64,000 bases of DNA from Microcebus murinus (taxonomy: Eukaryota; Chordata; Mammalia; Primates; Cheirogaleidae): the NCBI RefSeq assembly GCF_040939455.1, contig NC_134120.1, positions 55,567,001 through 55,631,000 of the forward strand, read 5' to 3'. Under the pieces are notes generated by a model. That model saw only the letters and a list, made by a program, of their open reading frames with translations. It made no database searches and was not told the DNA's origin. The position numbers were made by a program, and so were the translations under genes. Positions 1 to 12,060 of this stretch are shown here, in pieces; the stretch's first letter is position 1, and every line of letters begins with the position of its first letter.

Positions 1-3000
1 AGAACAGAACCAGGAACTTGCATTTGCGCCACGGGTGATAAATTACAGTTTCTCTCCATTTTATCAATTAATCCCAGAACCAGAGCGACACAGGTGTGTG
101 GCCCTCGCACAGCCTCGAGTGCGTGGCAGACAGGTAGGGAATGGGTTAGGGAGGCAGCAAGAGCAACTCTGGCCGCCTCATTTCACAACTGATTGGAGAT
201 TTCTATCCCTGGCTGCTGGTGTCAAGAGATGGGTAAATTGGCAGGTCGTGTTAGCAGGTGTAAAGCAGTTTGTCATGTTATTGGTTTGGCTCTTATTTAA
301 AAATAAAACATAAAAAGTAATTAAAAATTAGCCCTTGGGTGTGTCTGTGTTCTGTTGACACACGTGAACAGTTTCATTAAAAGATCAGTTTTCTTTTCTT
401 GACTACACATCAGCTGGTCAGATCCTGAACTTCTATAATTTAAGGAAATAATGTACTTTGTAGAAAAATTAGAAAACATATAAACAAATAAGGAATAAAA
501 GGCAAGCTTTGTATAGTAGTATAGTCCCATTTCTCCATGATGGACTTGCTAGGCCTCTTCTAAGACTGTTTTCTGTGCAAGCATTTTATTTTTTATAAAA
601 CTGTAGTCATTCTGCAGACTGTTTCTTAATCAAATTTTTTTGTTTTTTGATATGTGATAAGCATTTTGCCTATCATGAAATACTCTTTTAAATGCAATTT
701 TAAATGGTTGTATGCTATTCCACTCTGAACATGTGTTTGACACCCCAACCACTGGATCTTTTATATCTTGAATGTCTAGAATGGAAAATATTAATAATTA
801 GCCAGTATAGGAAGGTGCATGATCTTTTGTTCTGAGGAAATTATTAACCCAGATTTCTGTGGGCCCCTAGATGTTCGCAGGATTCTGCAGGGAGCTCCTC
901 CTTCGGGAGACCCAGGAAGCAGCTTCCTCTGTCTCCATGGCATTTAGATTGGTGGAACATGTTCACTGGAGTGTGACCTACAAGCTTGAGGTATTAATTC
1001 ATGCTCCCTGACTCAGATTAATATCTAATGTGAGGTTAGGAGGGGGAAAGATGTGCTCGCTAGCCACCAAGCCGCCCTCCCCAGCGGGAGGATGTGGAAG
1101 CTGCAGGAAGAGATAATGTTACAGCCTCAGCCGCTGGGCGGTTTGCAGCGCATGCCTTTGATAATCAGCATCAGTATCTCTTTCATGGCACTGAACACAA
1201 AATGAGGCTGCTTCAAAGAGACTGTTTCAGAAAAGAATTTGTTGAACAGGCTTGACTGGAGGGGCAGGATTAGCAGGCAGGGCGTAGGCCCAGCCAGGGA
1301 GCGTGTTCACCAGGCTGTCACAGTGCACACACTCCTCCCCCTCTGCTCCCTGGAAGCTCGGCCACCACAAGTGTCACAGCAAGGGGCACAGTGCCCTGGC
1401 AGCCAGGCCTTTGTCAGTCTAAGCTTTTGAACTGCTGCAGAACACAGCCTCTCTCACTTTCCCCCTCCCTAATACTGGCTTTTTCTTAACGTTAATCTAC
1501 TAGTAGATACTTGTCCTTCTTCTGACACACTTGGGCGTCCAACAAAAACTTGCAAAAGAACAGCTCTTTGTTTGCTTGCCTACAGGATCCCAGCTCAGTG
1601 AGCGCTTCAGATATGGAAGGGCTTTGTAGTGATTCGAGGTTTCTTTGCTGGCGTCTTCACGGGGCCAGTGACCTGCTTAGGTTCAGTTTTGTGCATGTGT
1701 GACGTAATTCTACCCTTCAATAAGACAGACAGACTTTGGGCCTGAATCTCTTAGTCTTCTTTCAGTCTCTTTGCATTGGTAGCATTATTTAGCCTTAAAT
1801 GAGCTTTTTTTTTAACACTATGTAAAGTGAAGGGAACTCTACTAGGAATCTCTGTATGAGGAGTCCGCGGCGTGGGGCCAGCAGACTTGTGAGGGAGGAC
1901 ACCTGGGGTAGCCGCTGCTCCTGGGGGAATGAAAGCTACTGATTGATTTAAAAATCCCTGGGCCTCACAAGTTTGGAGACATCCCAGAATAAGGCACAAT
2001 GTCAATAACAGGAGTTGCTGCTTAGGAGATTAGAGTCTCATTAAAGACTGGATTTCTGCATAATGGCCAAGCCCTGGTCAATGTGAAGCCCTGCTGGGGC
2101 AGTTGCAGTGAGTTTAAAACCAACTTTTAAAATATTGGCCCAATAACCATGGCCCACAACCTGAACTCTACTGCCCAGGAGCACCCGACGCCTATGGGGC
2201 GTACTTCAAAATCTGTTCGGAAGAATGGCCACGACTTTGCAGAAGATGGTCTGTCTCAAAAGTCCAGCTTGCTCCTGTCATTATTCCCCCGAGTGACAAG
2301 TTGGGATGACATGAAGAGGATCAAGTTGTCTGTGGTTTGAAGAAACTCCTAGCCAGTGGGTTTATGCTTCTACTCCTCTACTCACACCCGTTAAAATTCC
2401 CCTTCCCTTTTCCCTGGTGCGACTCTTTGTGAACAGGGTTCTGGGCCCCTTCTGCTGCTGCCGATCTCTGAAGACCTCTCTCTGGACGAGATGCTGTCAG
2501 TAGAATTCCTAACCAGCTCAGACAGACTGCCTTTTAGAAGTCTGTACACCCTCTGATTTCAAAGTCAATACTCCTGGCACGTGAAGCTTCCCTGGATGTG
2601 GACAGATCAACTGTGCGTGTTTTGATACCAGCTGTTCCGGTAGCACATCTCAACATGCTTCAGAATGGAGGGGTCCCAAGTCCAAATCCTCCTCCAACCC
2701 AAACCCACTGAAGATTAAGAAGGTCTCATTCAGGACCAGTCGGATCCTTTAACAAACTGTATAAGGACATCTGGCCACACACACAGAGCTTCTCCTAGCT
2801 CTGATGAGGACAAACCCGAGGGCCCCTGGGGTTCCCACACTCCTGGGGCAGTAAGCAACACCACAGAAGGTGGGCAGCAGAAGTTACTTCTGGCACCGAC
2901 AGTGATGAAGACCAGCCTCCCCAAGGGCCACCAAGAGAACCTGTATGACAGAGTAACGCCTGCACACCGAGTCCTAAATGCCTTCCTCCTAGCCCTCGGG

Positions 3001-4075
3001 GTCATGCTCCGACACAGAGCCCTGCCCCATCCCAAGTGCGTCAGCGGCAAAGCTCTGCGAAGACAGAACAGTGAAGGGTCTGCCCATGAGCTCCTTGCAC
3101 TCCGCCCATTGCTGAAGACGAGGAGCAGGTTATTCAACACGTTATGACCTACTACCCGAGAGGCCTGGGAAAATAGGAACAACTTTTTTAGGAGAGAAGA
3201 AGAAACAAATGCAAGCACCCACACCCAGCCCTTACCTCTGACTGTGGTGTAGTTTCAGCCACAGAAAAGCTGGCCTCAAGACCAGAAATGGCCTAGGAGG
3301 CCACGTGAAGTGTAAGCACTTGTCCTGTGTGGTTTCTCCTTACGCTTTGGGGTTGTGGTTCAGCAGAGGAGCAAGTGGTTCTCAATTTTCCCGTTTGATT
3401 GAGGTTCACAGAACAATCTTTCAGATTGCAAAGTAAAATAGTTGAACTCTCTGAGAAAGACTTAGAGCAGTTGTGAGATGCTGTTATGCTGAGAATCCTG
3501 ATTTTGTTATCGATGGAGAAAAGTCCATTCAATCTATAATTTACAGATGTGGTGGTGGGGACGGATGGGAAAGTTTTATAAATGCATACAGTGTATCTTG
3601 TGTCTAAACTTGTGGCACAACTGCAGGCCATAGTTGCAGGTTAACCGATTAGTACCCTCTTATATATTCAGAATAAGAAAAACTCAGCCTGGAGACATGA
3701 GTCCTGATAGACTGAAAATGGAACAAATGGAAGAAAATACAGCATTGTTTAGATCAGAGTCATTGAAGAATTGTGTCTGTTTTGTCGGCTTGAAGATTTC
3801 TGGCTGTTAGGCCTGTTCTATTTTGTTTCATTTATTTTTGCAAGCAGTCTTGTCCGTGGAGGGCAGCGTACGCATTCTTTACCACACCCCCTAGTGAAAA
3901 GTCACCCCATGGCCAGATACTTCCAGGTTTCATTTTTGGCTTGTTGAGGGAAGGGATAGCAGCTAATTTGGCAATGACATTGTCACCTGCACATATCTCA
4001 CATCTTAAAGAATGAGACGATAGCAGAATTAGTGAATAATTTTTTCTTACAACTCCCGACTGATTCTGCCTTCAG
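1..4075. other. Unique non-repetitive DNA, no gene recognised
   Basis: I see no clear interspersed repeat or conserved protein here. Open frames are short (under 165 codons), and the longest pair (2730-3224 minus, 2902-3147 plus) overlaps on opposite strands, which points to chance. The 840-1240 stretch has mixed composition with AT-rich homeodomain-like words and no repeat similarity, so it could be a conserved noncoding element; that is a guess from texture alone. If the terminal exon at 4076 is real, part of this stretch would be its upstream intron. Confidence 0.5.
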
Positions 4076-4197
4076 AAATGGTCCATTATATTGACAGGAT
4101 GGGCCCCACAGAGACCCGGGAGACTCGAGTGGAGGAGTGCATGATGCCAGTGCTTGGGGTGTCAGTCTGCAAAGTCACGAGGCAGGTAGCTATGTGA
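4076..4197 (+). CDS. Possible coding part of a terminal exon, gene unidentified
   Basis: An AG at 4074-4075 is preceded by a pyrimidine-leaning run and a branch-point-like CTGAT at 4060-4064, giving a plausible 3' splice site. From the ATG at 4078 the frame runs 39 codons to TGA at 4195-4197. The peptide is mixed in composition (begins MVHYIDRMGPTE, ends TRQVAM). I do not recognise the protein family. A CAG|GTAGCT at 4183-4191 could instead be a splice donor, making this an internal exon. The AT-rich tail and poly(A) signal about 430 nt downstream favour a last exon. A short open frame of this size can easily arise by chance, so confidence is low. Confidence 0.3.
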
Positions 4198-4650
4198 CTG
4201 AGAGCTATTGTGTGGGGATGTGTGCTGTGTTTTTTGGTTTTGTTTTTTTAGACTGTATTAATAAATAAATACAACACAAGCTGGCCTTGTGTTGCTGGTG
4301 TCTGTTCAGTATTTCCTGGGGATTATTTGCATTTCCAGTAGAACACGTCTGACCAATAACACAGTTGTCTCACTGCCAGAGGCCACTGCAGCATCTTTCT
4401 GCTTTGAAACTCTCATGGCTGGGGGCTTCACTTAGGTGAGGGATGTCATATTTTCACACCTTCTGATGTATTTATCTTGAATAGATAAGGATGTTATATT
4501 TTAGTGTGAACTAAATGAAGGTTAAAACATGATTAAGCAAAATGCACTGATTTCTGCATTGTGTACAGTATTAGACAAAGGTTTTTATTCATTTTGTTGC
4601 ATTATTTTGAATATTGTATTTTTCATTTTAATAAAGTTATATTTATGAAA
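4198..4650 (+). other. Possible 3' untranslated region
   Basis: This AT-rich, non-repetitive stretch follows the TGA at 4195-4197 and ends at a canonical poly(A) signal. An earlier weaker signal cluster (AATAAATAAATA) lies at 4260-4271. The texture (long T runs, TTTTGTATT-like words near the end) is typical of mammalian 3' UTRs. A short A-run just after 4647 could also mean an old retrocopy tail, but no matching coding body is visible upstream. Confidence 0.35.
4630..4635 (+). terminator. AATAAA polyadenylation signal
   Basis: The canonical hexamer sits at 4630-4635 in an AT-rich context, with cleavage expected about 10-25 nt downstream, near 4645-4660. The hexamer is common by chance in AT-rich DNA. 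Its position at the end of a UTR-like stretch is what makes it credible. Confidence 0.4.
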
Positions 4651-5880
4651 AAAAGAATTTCTGTATGAGAACAAAAACACATGATTTTTTAAAAAGAAAT
4701 TCACAATATTATGAGGTTACAAACACTTTGCTTACACATATTGCCTGCCCATTCCCCAGAAAGTGCATGCCATGCCCATTAGGTGTGAATTTACTCATCC
4801 CCTCCTCCCCTTTCCATGCACATGGCGTATTTTAAACATTGGAAACCAAGAAGGAAGGATCAAGACAGTGTTTTCAGTTATTTCCACTGAAGAGGGTTCA
4901 ACAGGATAAATAGGCATACTTTAAAACTCCCAACCCTTGTTTAGGAGCAAGCTAAAACTTTGTAAATAGCTCCCAGGGTCAAGAAATGAAAGGCTCAGAA
5001 CCACTGGGGAAAGTTGTATGAGGCTTGCTTGACAACTCTCTCTCCCTCGAATGATTTTGCTAGTTCTGGTTCTTGTTGATTTGATCTCACTAGTTGCATT
5101 CATTCTCTCACTTTTATTTGGACTGCAACGCCCAGGCAGAAAACCCAGGCACAGGGAGGATCGGTGGCATTTCAGGTGTGAGGTGTGAGCAGCTATTGGA
5201 ACATGTGCTGCAAGCTCTTAGGATGCGAATGAGCTTAACTGTGCTGCTGGGTTCACCTGGGTAACAGGAGACAGATGACCCTGCAGGAGTAATGCGCGTT
5301 GGTGACTCTAGGACTAGACGCTTTATTTAGATGGAGGGGCTGAACTTTCTCTGGGAGGTGAGGTGTTGGAGAGCAATGGAAGAACATCTCGGGCAATATG
5401 TTGGGAGGTGCTGAGGATTTTGTCTGTTTTGATCCATACCTTGGAGTCACGGGTAACAAACATCCAAATTAGACCCCTGCTGAACACAGTCTGGGCTTCA
5501 GTTGATAGAGGGTGAACCACCTTCCTGAGTAACTGACCTAGTCAAAACGATGGCAAGTGATCTCTAAGGAAGCCAGGGCACACGGCCTGGCGCTGGGAGG
5601 AGTTTGCTGACCGCTGCAAGACATCCGCCCCGGCTGGGCACGTGGGCGGCTGGCCTGGTACCTCTTTCTCCCACTGACTCTGTCAGCTGCTTGCTGGGCA
5701 CTGGCTCCCGAAGCTCAGACCCGCGTCACCTCCCTGCGCGCGTGCTCAGTGCCGGGCCTGCTGCACTGGGGACGAGTCAACGGCGTGGCCCTCGGTTAGT
5801 GGCGCTCTTGCTCTTCCGCCACTCTGGCCTTTGCCCTTCTCCTGCATAGCCGTCTGTCTTGAGGGCCTGTCCTTGCCTTA
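4651..5880. other. Unique intergenic-like DNA
   Basis: No repeat or gene is recognised. Several 60-81 codon open frames overlap in different frames and strands, and none shows a recognisable domain. GC content rises after about 5580. Confidence 0.5.
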
Positions 5881-5884
5881 TTTT

Positions 5885-6010
5885 TCCCCTTTATGCAAGT
5901 TTGGCCTGTAGGCACCCTGGGGAGGACCCACGTTTTATTTCGTCTTCATCTCCTGGTGGCGTTTGATGCAGTGCCTGGGCACAGCTGGTGCTCAAAACCA
6001 TGTGTGAAAT
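5885..6010 (+). repeat. L2-like LINE 3' fragment
   Basis: Words such as 'gtgcctgggcacagctggtgctcaaa' in degraded form match the conserved L2 3' end, where consensus reads roughly 'gtgcctggcacatagtaggtgctca'. The fragment is short and diverged. A MIR tail is the alternative. Confidence 0.45.
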
Positions 6011-6544
6011 ATATAAATCAGTGATGGATAACGAGGACGTGAAGACAAAGCTCTCCAATAATGTGGGCTGCATCTTGGCCGGGACTCTGCCCCGAAGTGC
6101 CTGTGAGCGGGGAAGTTGTGGCAGGTGGAGGAAGGGCTGACTGCAGAACACCAGGGCAGGCAGAGTTGGAATCCATGCACTTTTGCTATGGTTACAACCC
6201 TTTTCACGGGAGAAGGGACTGAAACAGGGAGGTCTCATCTAAGCTGTTGTTATGTGGGTCCCTGCTGTCTGGAGTCTCTGCGCCAGTGACAGCAGAGAGG
6301 GTAAGTCCATTCTGGGTGTCAACATATTAATCAACATGTGTCCACAAAGCACACATGGCCTGAGCTCTGGGTGGCGCAGGGCAACCATGTGAGCAGTAGT
6401 GAGAGGAATAAGACTTGGGAAACAATAAAAATGTGAGGAGAAACCTTGCGACTATGTCAAGGATGAAGATTTATTTTCAAATTGGCTGTTAAGGTCCCTG
6501 AAAAGCTATGTTCTCTGTCCTGGGCATAGCCATTTTTGGTGGAG

Positions 6545-6720
6545 TTCAGCATGTGTTTATTGAGGACATTTGTGCGTGTACAGGATGTACCCAGAGGTCA
6601 TTGCACACAGGGAGCATCTACAGCCCTGTGCTGGGTTCTGGTGCCGGGGTAGAAAGGAAACAAAGACAAACCCTCTGTGCCCAGAATCTCGCTGTCTAGC
6701 TGGGGAGGCAACACGGCACC
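6545..6720 (+). repeat. Ancient LINE (L2-like) fragment
   Basis: The stretch with TGTTTATTGAGGACATTTGTG, then a 'tgtgctgggttctggtgccggggtagaaa' segment and 'ctgtctagctggggagg', follows the order of an ancient repeat that reads 'tattgagcacctactgtgtgccaggcactgt...ggggatacagca...'. Divergence is high and the family name is tentative. Confidence 0.5.
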
Positions 6721-6724
6721 CTGT

Positions 6725-9285
6725 AGCTCACACACAGTGTGCAGGTAGGCGCCTGCTGTCTGTGCCCGGGGACAGGGACAGACAAAATAGGCACTCTTGG
6801 TGGCCAAGGCAGTCTCCTTGGGGAAGGTGTTCTCCGGTGTTAATAGAGTGGGGTTTCTCTGTCTTAGCACTTTGTCGCTTATTTCCTTTGTGTTGCCTCT
6901 TAAAAGGGATAAAAAGCCAGCTTTGGGGATCTTGCACCCAGCTGGTTGAAACCTGGATTAATAAGCCAACATTTTTCAGGATTGTCTAACATAGTGGGTA
7001 CTTTGGGACAAGCTTCCTACTTACCCTGCCACAGTTTGCCTTCTTGAAAAAAAATGGGCAAGGAATTGTGGTTTCACCCAGGGACTAGAGATGCAGTGAG
7101 CTGAATCACTACTAGGGGAAGCTGTACTCATATACTGAGTGCGGAAATCAAATAGTCATTATTTACTCAACGGAGAATAGGACCAATGTTATGAAAAGAA
7201 AAAAAAAAACACAAGAAAAACCCAACCAACTGGGAGAACAAAATCTCTAATTCTATACTCTTGTGTACCAGTTTGAAACAAAACCTAAATATCTTTAATT
7301 TATGGAATTGGAAAAAGTAAGGGCATTAGCATGTTTCTATAATAATTCAGCTCATCTGCCTTTTGTGTGGCAGATGAGCAACACAAGGGGACAACCTGGC
7401 AACCAGGTTGAAATCCTGGCAACCCAGGGGATAACCGACAAGAAGACTAGAGAGAAAGTTGAAGAGCACCGCTAGAATGGCAGTGATGAGACCGCCAACT
7501 TCTGTCTGTCCCCCATGTTGGCGGTGAGGGCAGTGGAGGACCCCGGGCTCCGCCAGCAGCTGAGCCCAGGCCCGAGGTGGCAGCTGGGGGTTTCCTCAGC
7601 GCCTCCTCCCCACACCTGGGCTCCCCGTCCAGTTTCTGCAGGTACCAAGTGGACGTAACGCACAGTCCACGCTCCGCCGAGCCGGGTGGCTGGCCAGGGA
7701 GTCATGCTAGCTGCCTGCTTTCCCATTTTCGTCAGAGGCACAGAGACGAATGTCCCAGCAAGAGTAAAGATCATATTTCGTTCTTTGAAAAGTTTAACCT
7801 GACGGGCACTTGTCTGTTTCAGGTCAGGAACACTCGGGGTATGGACAGAGTCCCTCGTTCCGAAGCTGTTACCGCACAGCGGGATGTGCCAGACTGAGTG
7901 AGGTGCGGGCGTAGAGCCGTGAACAAGGCAGGCGTGGTCCTTGTCCCCCGAAGTTAGCGAGACAAGCGAGCTAACTGCAAGGTGACGTGCCAGCGCTGTC
8001 TGAAGGAGAGCACTGGTGCCCTGAGTGTCGGAGGGGTCCCGGGAGCTGTGGCGCCGGCGCTGAGGTCTAAAGGAGACCAGGAGAGGCGTGGGTGGCTAAC
8101 CGGATGACGAGAGAGGGGAGTGCTGGGAATCTCAGCAGAACACCTGCAGCTTTGTTAACACAACATCAAACCTTTAAGTGGTTGGTAACTGATTTGTTTT
8201 GGTTTTAAATCTTGGCACTTCGCTTTCTTTCTTTCAAGCCAGGTGGCCACCCCAGCAGCCATCCACGCCACACCCACGTGTGGGGCAGACGCCAGCACTC
8301 CCAGGGTGGAAGGGACGGCTGCCCATTCTCGGGTGGCCGGGTCGTGCAGGAGGAGTGCGGGTGCTGTCCACACCGGCGGGCCCACGCATTGCCGTTCACT
8401 CGTAGAGAAACAGAAAGACCGGAGAGACCCTCCTTTCCAGGGACTGGTCGCTGCCACTGTTCCGGCTTCTGGGACCATGCCCTGAAGTTCTTGCTCCAAG
8501 CTGTATTTGTTGAAGGGATATGATATGTTTTTCTCGACAAAAGAGGTTTTTCCTCAGAAAAAAGGAAGTCAAAACATGACAAGCTACAACTGAAAACCTA
8601 GCGGCAACTTCTGATGTTTCTTTTCCTCCAGCTGAGTCCCGGGGGCTGGCTATGTCCTCGTATTGCTTACAGACAGGGCCACCAGCCGTTGTGCTTTGCT
8701 TGGGCCCGAGGGGTTTCCTGGGAAATGGGACGTTTGGTGCCCAAACTGGGAAAGTTCTGGTCAAACCTACTTACAGCTATCGGGACAGAAGAATCATGTT
8801 TTCCAGGCCAGGCAAACACAGGTGCGTGGGTAAGTCCTGCTGTTCCCCCAGCGTGTCCAGGCTTTCATGAAACAAATGTAAACGCATCTCGAGAGACACA
8901 TTCGCTGCTCTCTGGATGATCAACTTCCTACAGCCTTTATCTTTCTTTGCCTTGCTGGAGTTTGGCCGCTGTGTCGCTGTTCATGGCTTGCCTGTCTTTA
9001 CAGATCGGGCTCGAACGTGAGGATTCATAGTGGGTCGTGTCAAAGCCAGTGAAGCCCGCCGTAGGGAGGCGTGAGAGCCCTGGACTGAGCACCACTCCTG
9101 GCTGTCAGCTCCCTAAAGTTTGGGTGTCATGTCAGAGGGCAAAACAGAAATATCCTCTAATTGAGCAAACTGACTTGGAAATGAACCCAAATGAAACACC
9201 AGTGGAGAAGCACCAATGACACAAAACATAGCACATCTCTTTACAGGTTATGAGGATGGGCCTAGGCAGGCCTTCGGTGCCGGTG
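6725..9285. other. Mostly unique DNA; weak ancient-repeat trace near 7880-8010
   Basis: No gene is recognised. Around 7880-8010 'gtgaacaaggcaggcgtgg' and neighbouring words recall the same ancient LINE family as at 6545. The GC-rich 8150-8770 stretch has overlapping open frames on both strands (up to 125 codons), which argues against real coding. Confidence 0.45.
7351..7410. other. Two adjacent perfect inverted repeats
   Basis: CTCATCTGCC (7351-7360) pairs with GGCAGATGAG (7369-7378), a perfect 10-bp stem with an 8-nt loop. Fourteen bases on, CAACCTGG (7392-7399) pairs with CCAGGTTG (7403-7410), an 8-bp stem with a 3-nt loop. Each could form a small hairpin. No function is implied. Confidence 0.8.
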
Positions 9286-9289
9286 TCAA

Positions 9290-9480
9290 CCCTTGGTGTG
9301 CACTGGTTGTGGGACCCTCAGACACAGTCTGACCCCTGCGGGCCTCCTCCTCTGCAAAGTGGACATAATGACCTTTTACCTCACTGGGCCCTGGGGAAGA
9401 TCAAAGGACAGAGCTTCCGAAACGCAGCACAAGGTGGCCGTTAATAATTATAATTATTGTTATTGTTGTATTTATACTAC
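9290..9480 (+). repeat. MIR-like SINE remnant
   Basis: The order 'gggaccctcagac...', 'cctcctcctctgcaaagtgg', then 'aataatgacc..cct' follows the MIR core (a 'cctcatctgtaaaatggggataat' analogue) and ends in an AT-rich tail. It is highly diverged. Confidence 0.5.
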
Positions 9481-9849
9481 ATTTAGCTTAGAAAGCTGCA
9501 AGTTGGCTAAATAACTAAATATGCAAAATTACCCAGGCTCTATTTTTAAAACAAGCTCCACAGATCAATAGGCAGCTGTGCTATTTGGGGACAGGGGAGC
9601 ACCTAGACCTTCCTCTTCCAGACATTCCATTTCACATAACAAATATTAGTGCAAAGACATCCATGTTCTTCTTACATATACTTTTGTCCCTGAAAAATTT
9701 TGAGATGATTTCTATAAGTTATAAGATCTTGAGCTTTGTTTAAAGCAAATTATTCTCTTTGTTTCTGTGATTTTAAATTTACTATATTTGTGTATACCTG
9801 TAGTAAAGTTGAGTTGATTTTCAATGGATAATTGTATTTTATTGAAATA

Positions 9850-9935
9850 TGCTGCCCAACACAGTAGCCACTAGTCACGTGTGGCTATTTAAATTTAAAT
9901 CTAAGTTAATTAAAATTAAATAAAATGGGAGAGTG
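9850..9935 (+). mobile_element. hAT-Charlie type DNA transposon fragment
   Basis: CAGTAGCCACTAGTCACGTG followed by GGCTATTTAAATTTAAAT and an 'aattaaaattaaataaaat' tail is characteristic of a non-autonomous hAT-Charlie MER element found throughout mammals. Only one end is present. The exact subfamily is uncertain. Confidence 0.65.
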
Positions 9936-10599
9936 ACATCAGTGAAAATTGGGGCATAAGAACTTCCAAAAATTCTCCTCTTCCTGACAGCAATGAGAAC
10001 ATGGGCAAAAATTGTCACAATCAATTTTTTCAGAACTCTGAAAATTCACCAAAGGTTTGCAGCAACTTTAGAAGTGTTTTATCAAGAAAAGCGGTTAAAT
10101 CTCCATAAGAACAGTGAGCTTTATGATGTTCGAGTTTGCCCTATTTCTATACCTCCCCCAACCCAGGCTCCATGGCAGTGTTGAAAGCACACAGCCTGCA
10201 ATTACAGTGGAAACAAGCAGCCCAGCATCCTCTGGGGTGGAGGAATAGGGTTGGAGCTCCTTCAAAGCCCCATTTCCAGAGAGCTGCCAGTTTCTGACCT
10301 GTCTTCTGGTTCCCTGGAAGATCTCATTCTGAAGGCTATCCTTATTTGACCTTACTTGGAGATTTCTAAATGGAAACAGACTCTTCTCTGGGGGAGTTTG
10401 TAAAAAGAAAATTAGAGGCAATTGTATATCTCAGCTGCCTGAGGGCCTGGATAGCAATTGGGGCAAATAAAAGCCTAATCAAAGAGCTAAAAGGGAAATC
10501 TGGGGAAGGAGGTATTTGGGGGGCGCTTTGAAAAGCTCCATAATATTCCTGGGATGCAGGAGGCCATGTTCATGTCCAGGGCTGTGCTCATGCTCAGAA

Positions 10600-10962
10600 A
10601 AGAATTGATAAGGCCACAACTCTCACCTTTTAAATGAAACCATGAGAATATTTCACTAAATAGACAAAATCAACAAAAAGACAGAAATTATAAAAAGGGA
10701 TCAAATAGAAATTCTGGAGTTGAAAAGTAAAATAACTTGCAATGAAACATTCACTAGAAAGTTTCAACAGAATATTTGCATAAGCAGAAGGAAGAATTAG
10801 TGAACTTAAAGATAGATCAATTGTTATTATTCAGTCTGAGAAGCAGAAAGAAAAAAGAACGAAGAAAAATAGAGCCTAAGAGACCTGTGGACATCAAGTG
10901 TCTCAATACAAATACAATATAAGTCACAGAATGGAGAGAAAGTGGAGAGAGAGAGAGAGAGG

Positions 10963-11020
<58 letters not shown>

Positions 11021-11478
11021 AGAGAAATAGTGAGAAATGATGGCCAAAACTCCCCAGATTTGATGAAAAACATTAATTTAACACCCAAGAAGCTCAATGA
11101 ACTCTAAGTAAGATAAACTCAAAGAGAACCACACCTAGACACACCACAATGGAATTGTTGAAAGCCAAAGACAACAGAGAATCTTGAAAGCTATAAGAGA
11201 GAAATCGCTCTTCATGTACAAGAAATAATGCTATTAAGAGCTGACTTTCATCAGGAACCCTGACAGCCAGAAAAAAGTGGGATGACATAGTTGAAGTGCT
11301 AAAAGAAAAACACTGTCAACCAAGAATTTTATATGCAGCAAAACTATGTGAAAAATGAAGAAGAAATTAAGACATTTCCAGATAAACAAAAACTGAGAGA
11401 ATTTGTCACTAGCAGATCTGCCTGACAGAAGATAAAAGGAAGTCCTTCAGGCTGAAATGAAAGGATGTTAGTTAGCAA
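10600..11478 (+). mobile_element. Old L1 (L1M class) fragment, ORF1-like region
   Basis: The plus strand reads through landmarks of an ancient L1 ORF1: 'aaactccccagatttgatgaaaaacat', 'caagaagctcaatgaactc', 'gacagccagaaaaaagtggg', 'caaccaagaattttatatgc' and a 'ttaagacatttccagataaac' segment, in the expected order. Frameshifts and stops break the reading frame throughout, so it is dead. A (GA)n tract at 10945-11018 interrupts it. The upstream edge is approximate. Confidence 0.8.
10945..11018. repeat. (GA)n microsatellite
   Basis: About 74 bp of almost pure GA dinucleotides has a short GGGGG interruption near 10961-10965. It lies inside the L1 ORF1 remnant, at a position where that L1 class is already purine-rich. 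Confidence 0.97.
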
Positions 11479-12060
11479 CCTGACTCCATTTTAAGAAATA
11501 AAGAGTGTAGAACCCGATAAAGGTAACTGCATAGGTAAATATAAAAGACAAAATAAAGGTGCTTATCTTTGTAACTCCTTTTTTTTCTCCTATCTGATTT
11601 AAAAGATAACTCCATAAAGCAATATTAATAAATCTGTGTTGATTGGCATGCAATGTATTATATAAAGATCTAATTTGTATGACAATAATAGTGCAAAGGA
11701 GCGGGGAGAAAACGGAGCTACATAGGAACAAAGTTTTGGTGTACTATTGAATTGGAGTCGGTATTAAACCAAGCTAGATTGTTATAAATTGAAATACTGT
11801 AATCTCTGGGGTTAACCTCTAAGAAAATAACTTTTAAAAAAGTAAAATAAATGTCAAAGGAATTGAAGTGGCTCCATCCCTTTCTGCATGAAGCAGCTCT
11901 ACCAGAATTTTCTTCCCAAATGACCACCTTTTCTTCATGTTTTTCTTTCTTTATGGAACAAGAAGCTTCTGCAGAATAGGCCCTGAACTGTGGATGGTTT
12001 GTTTCTTTTCCAAGCCATATTCATTAATTATCTAACCAAGCAAATACATTCACATATTCA
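11479..12060. other. AT-rich DNA, no gene
   Basis: The sequence is AT-rich and follows the L1 remnant directly. It may contain further L1-derived sequence that I cannot align by eye. No coding or RNA feature is recognised. Confidence 0.4.

Noticed and set aside
10817..11107. Ser/Leu-repeat and Arg/Glu-repeat small frames
   Set aside because: They are translations of the (GA)n microsatellite.
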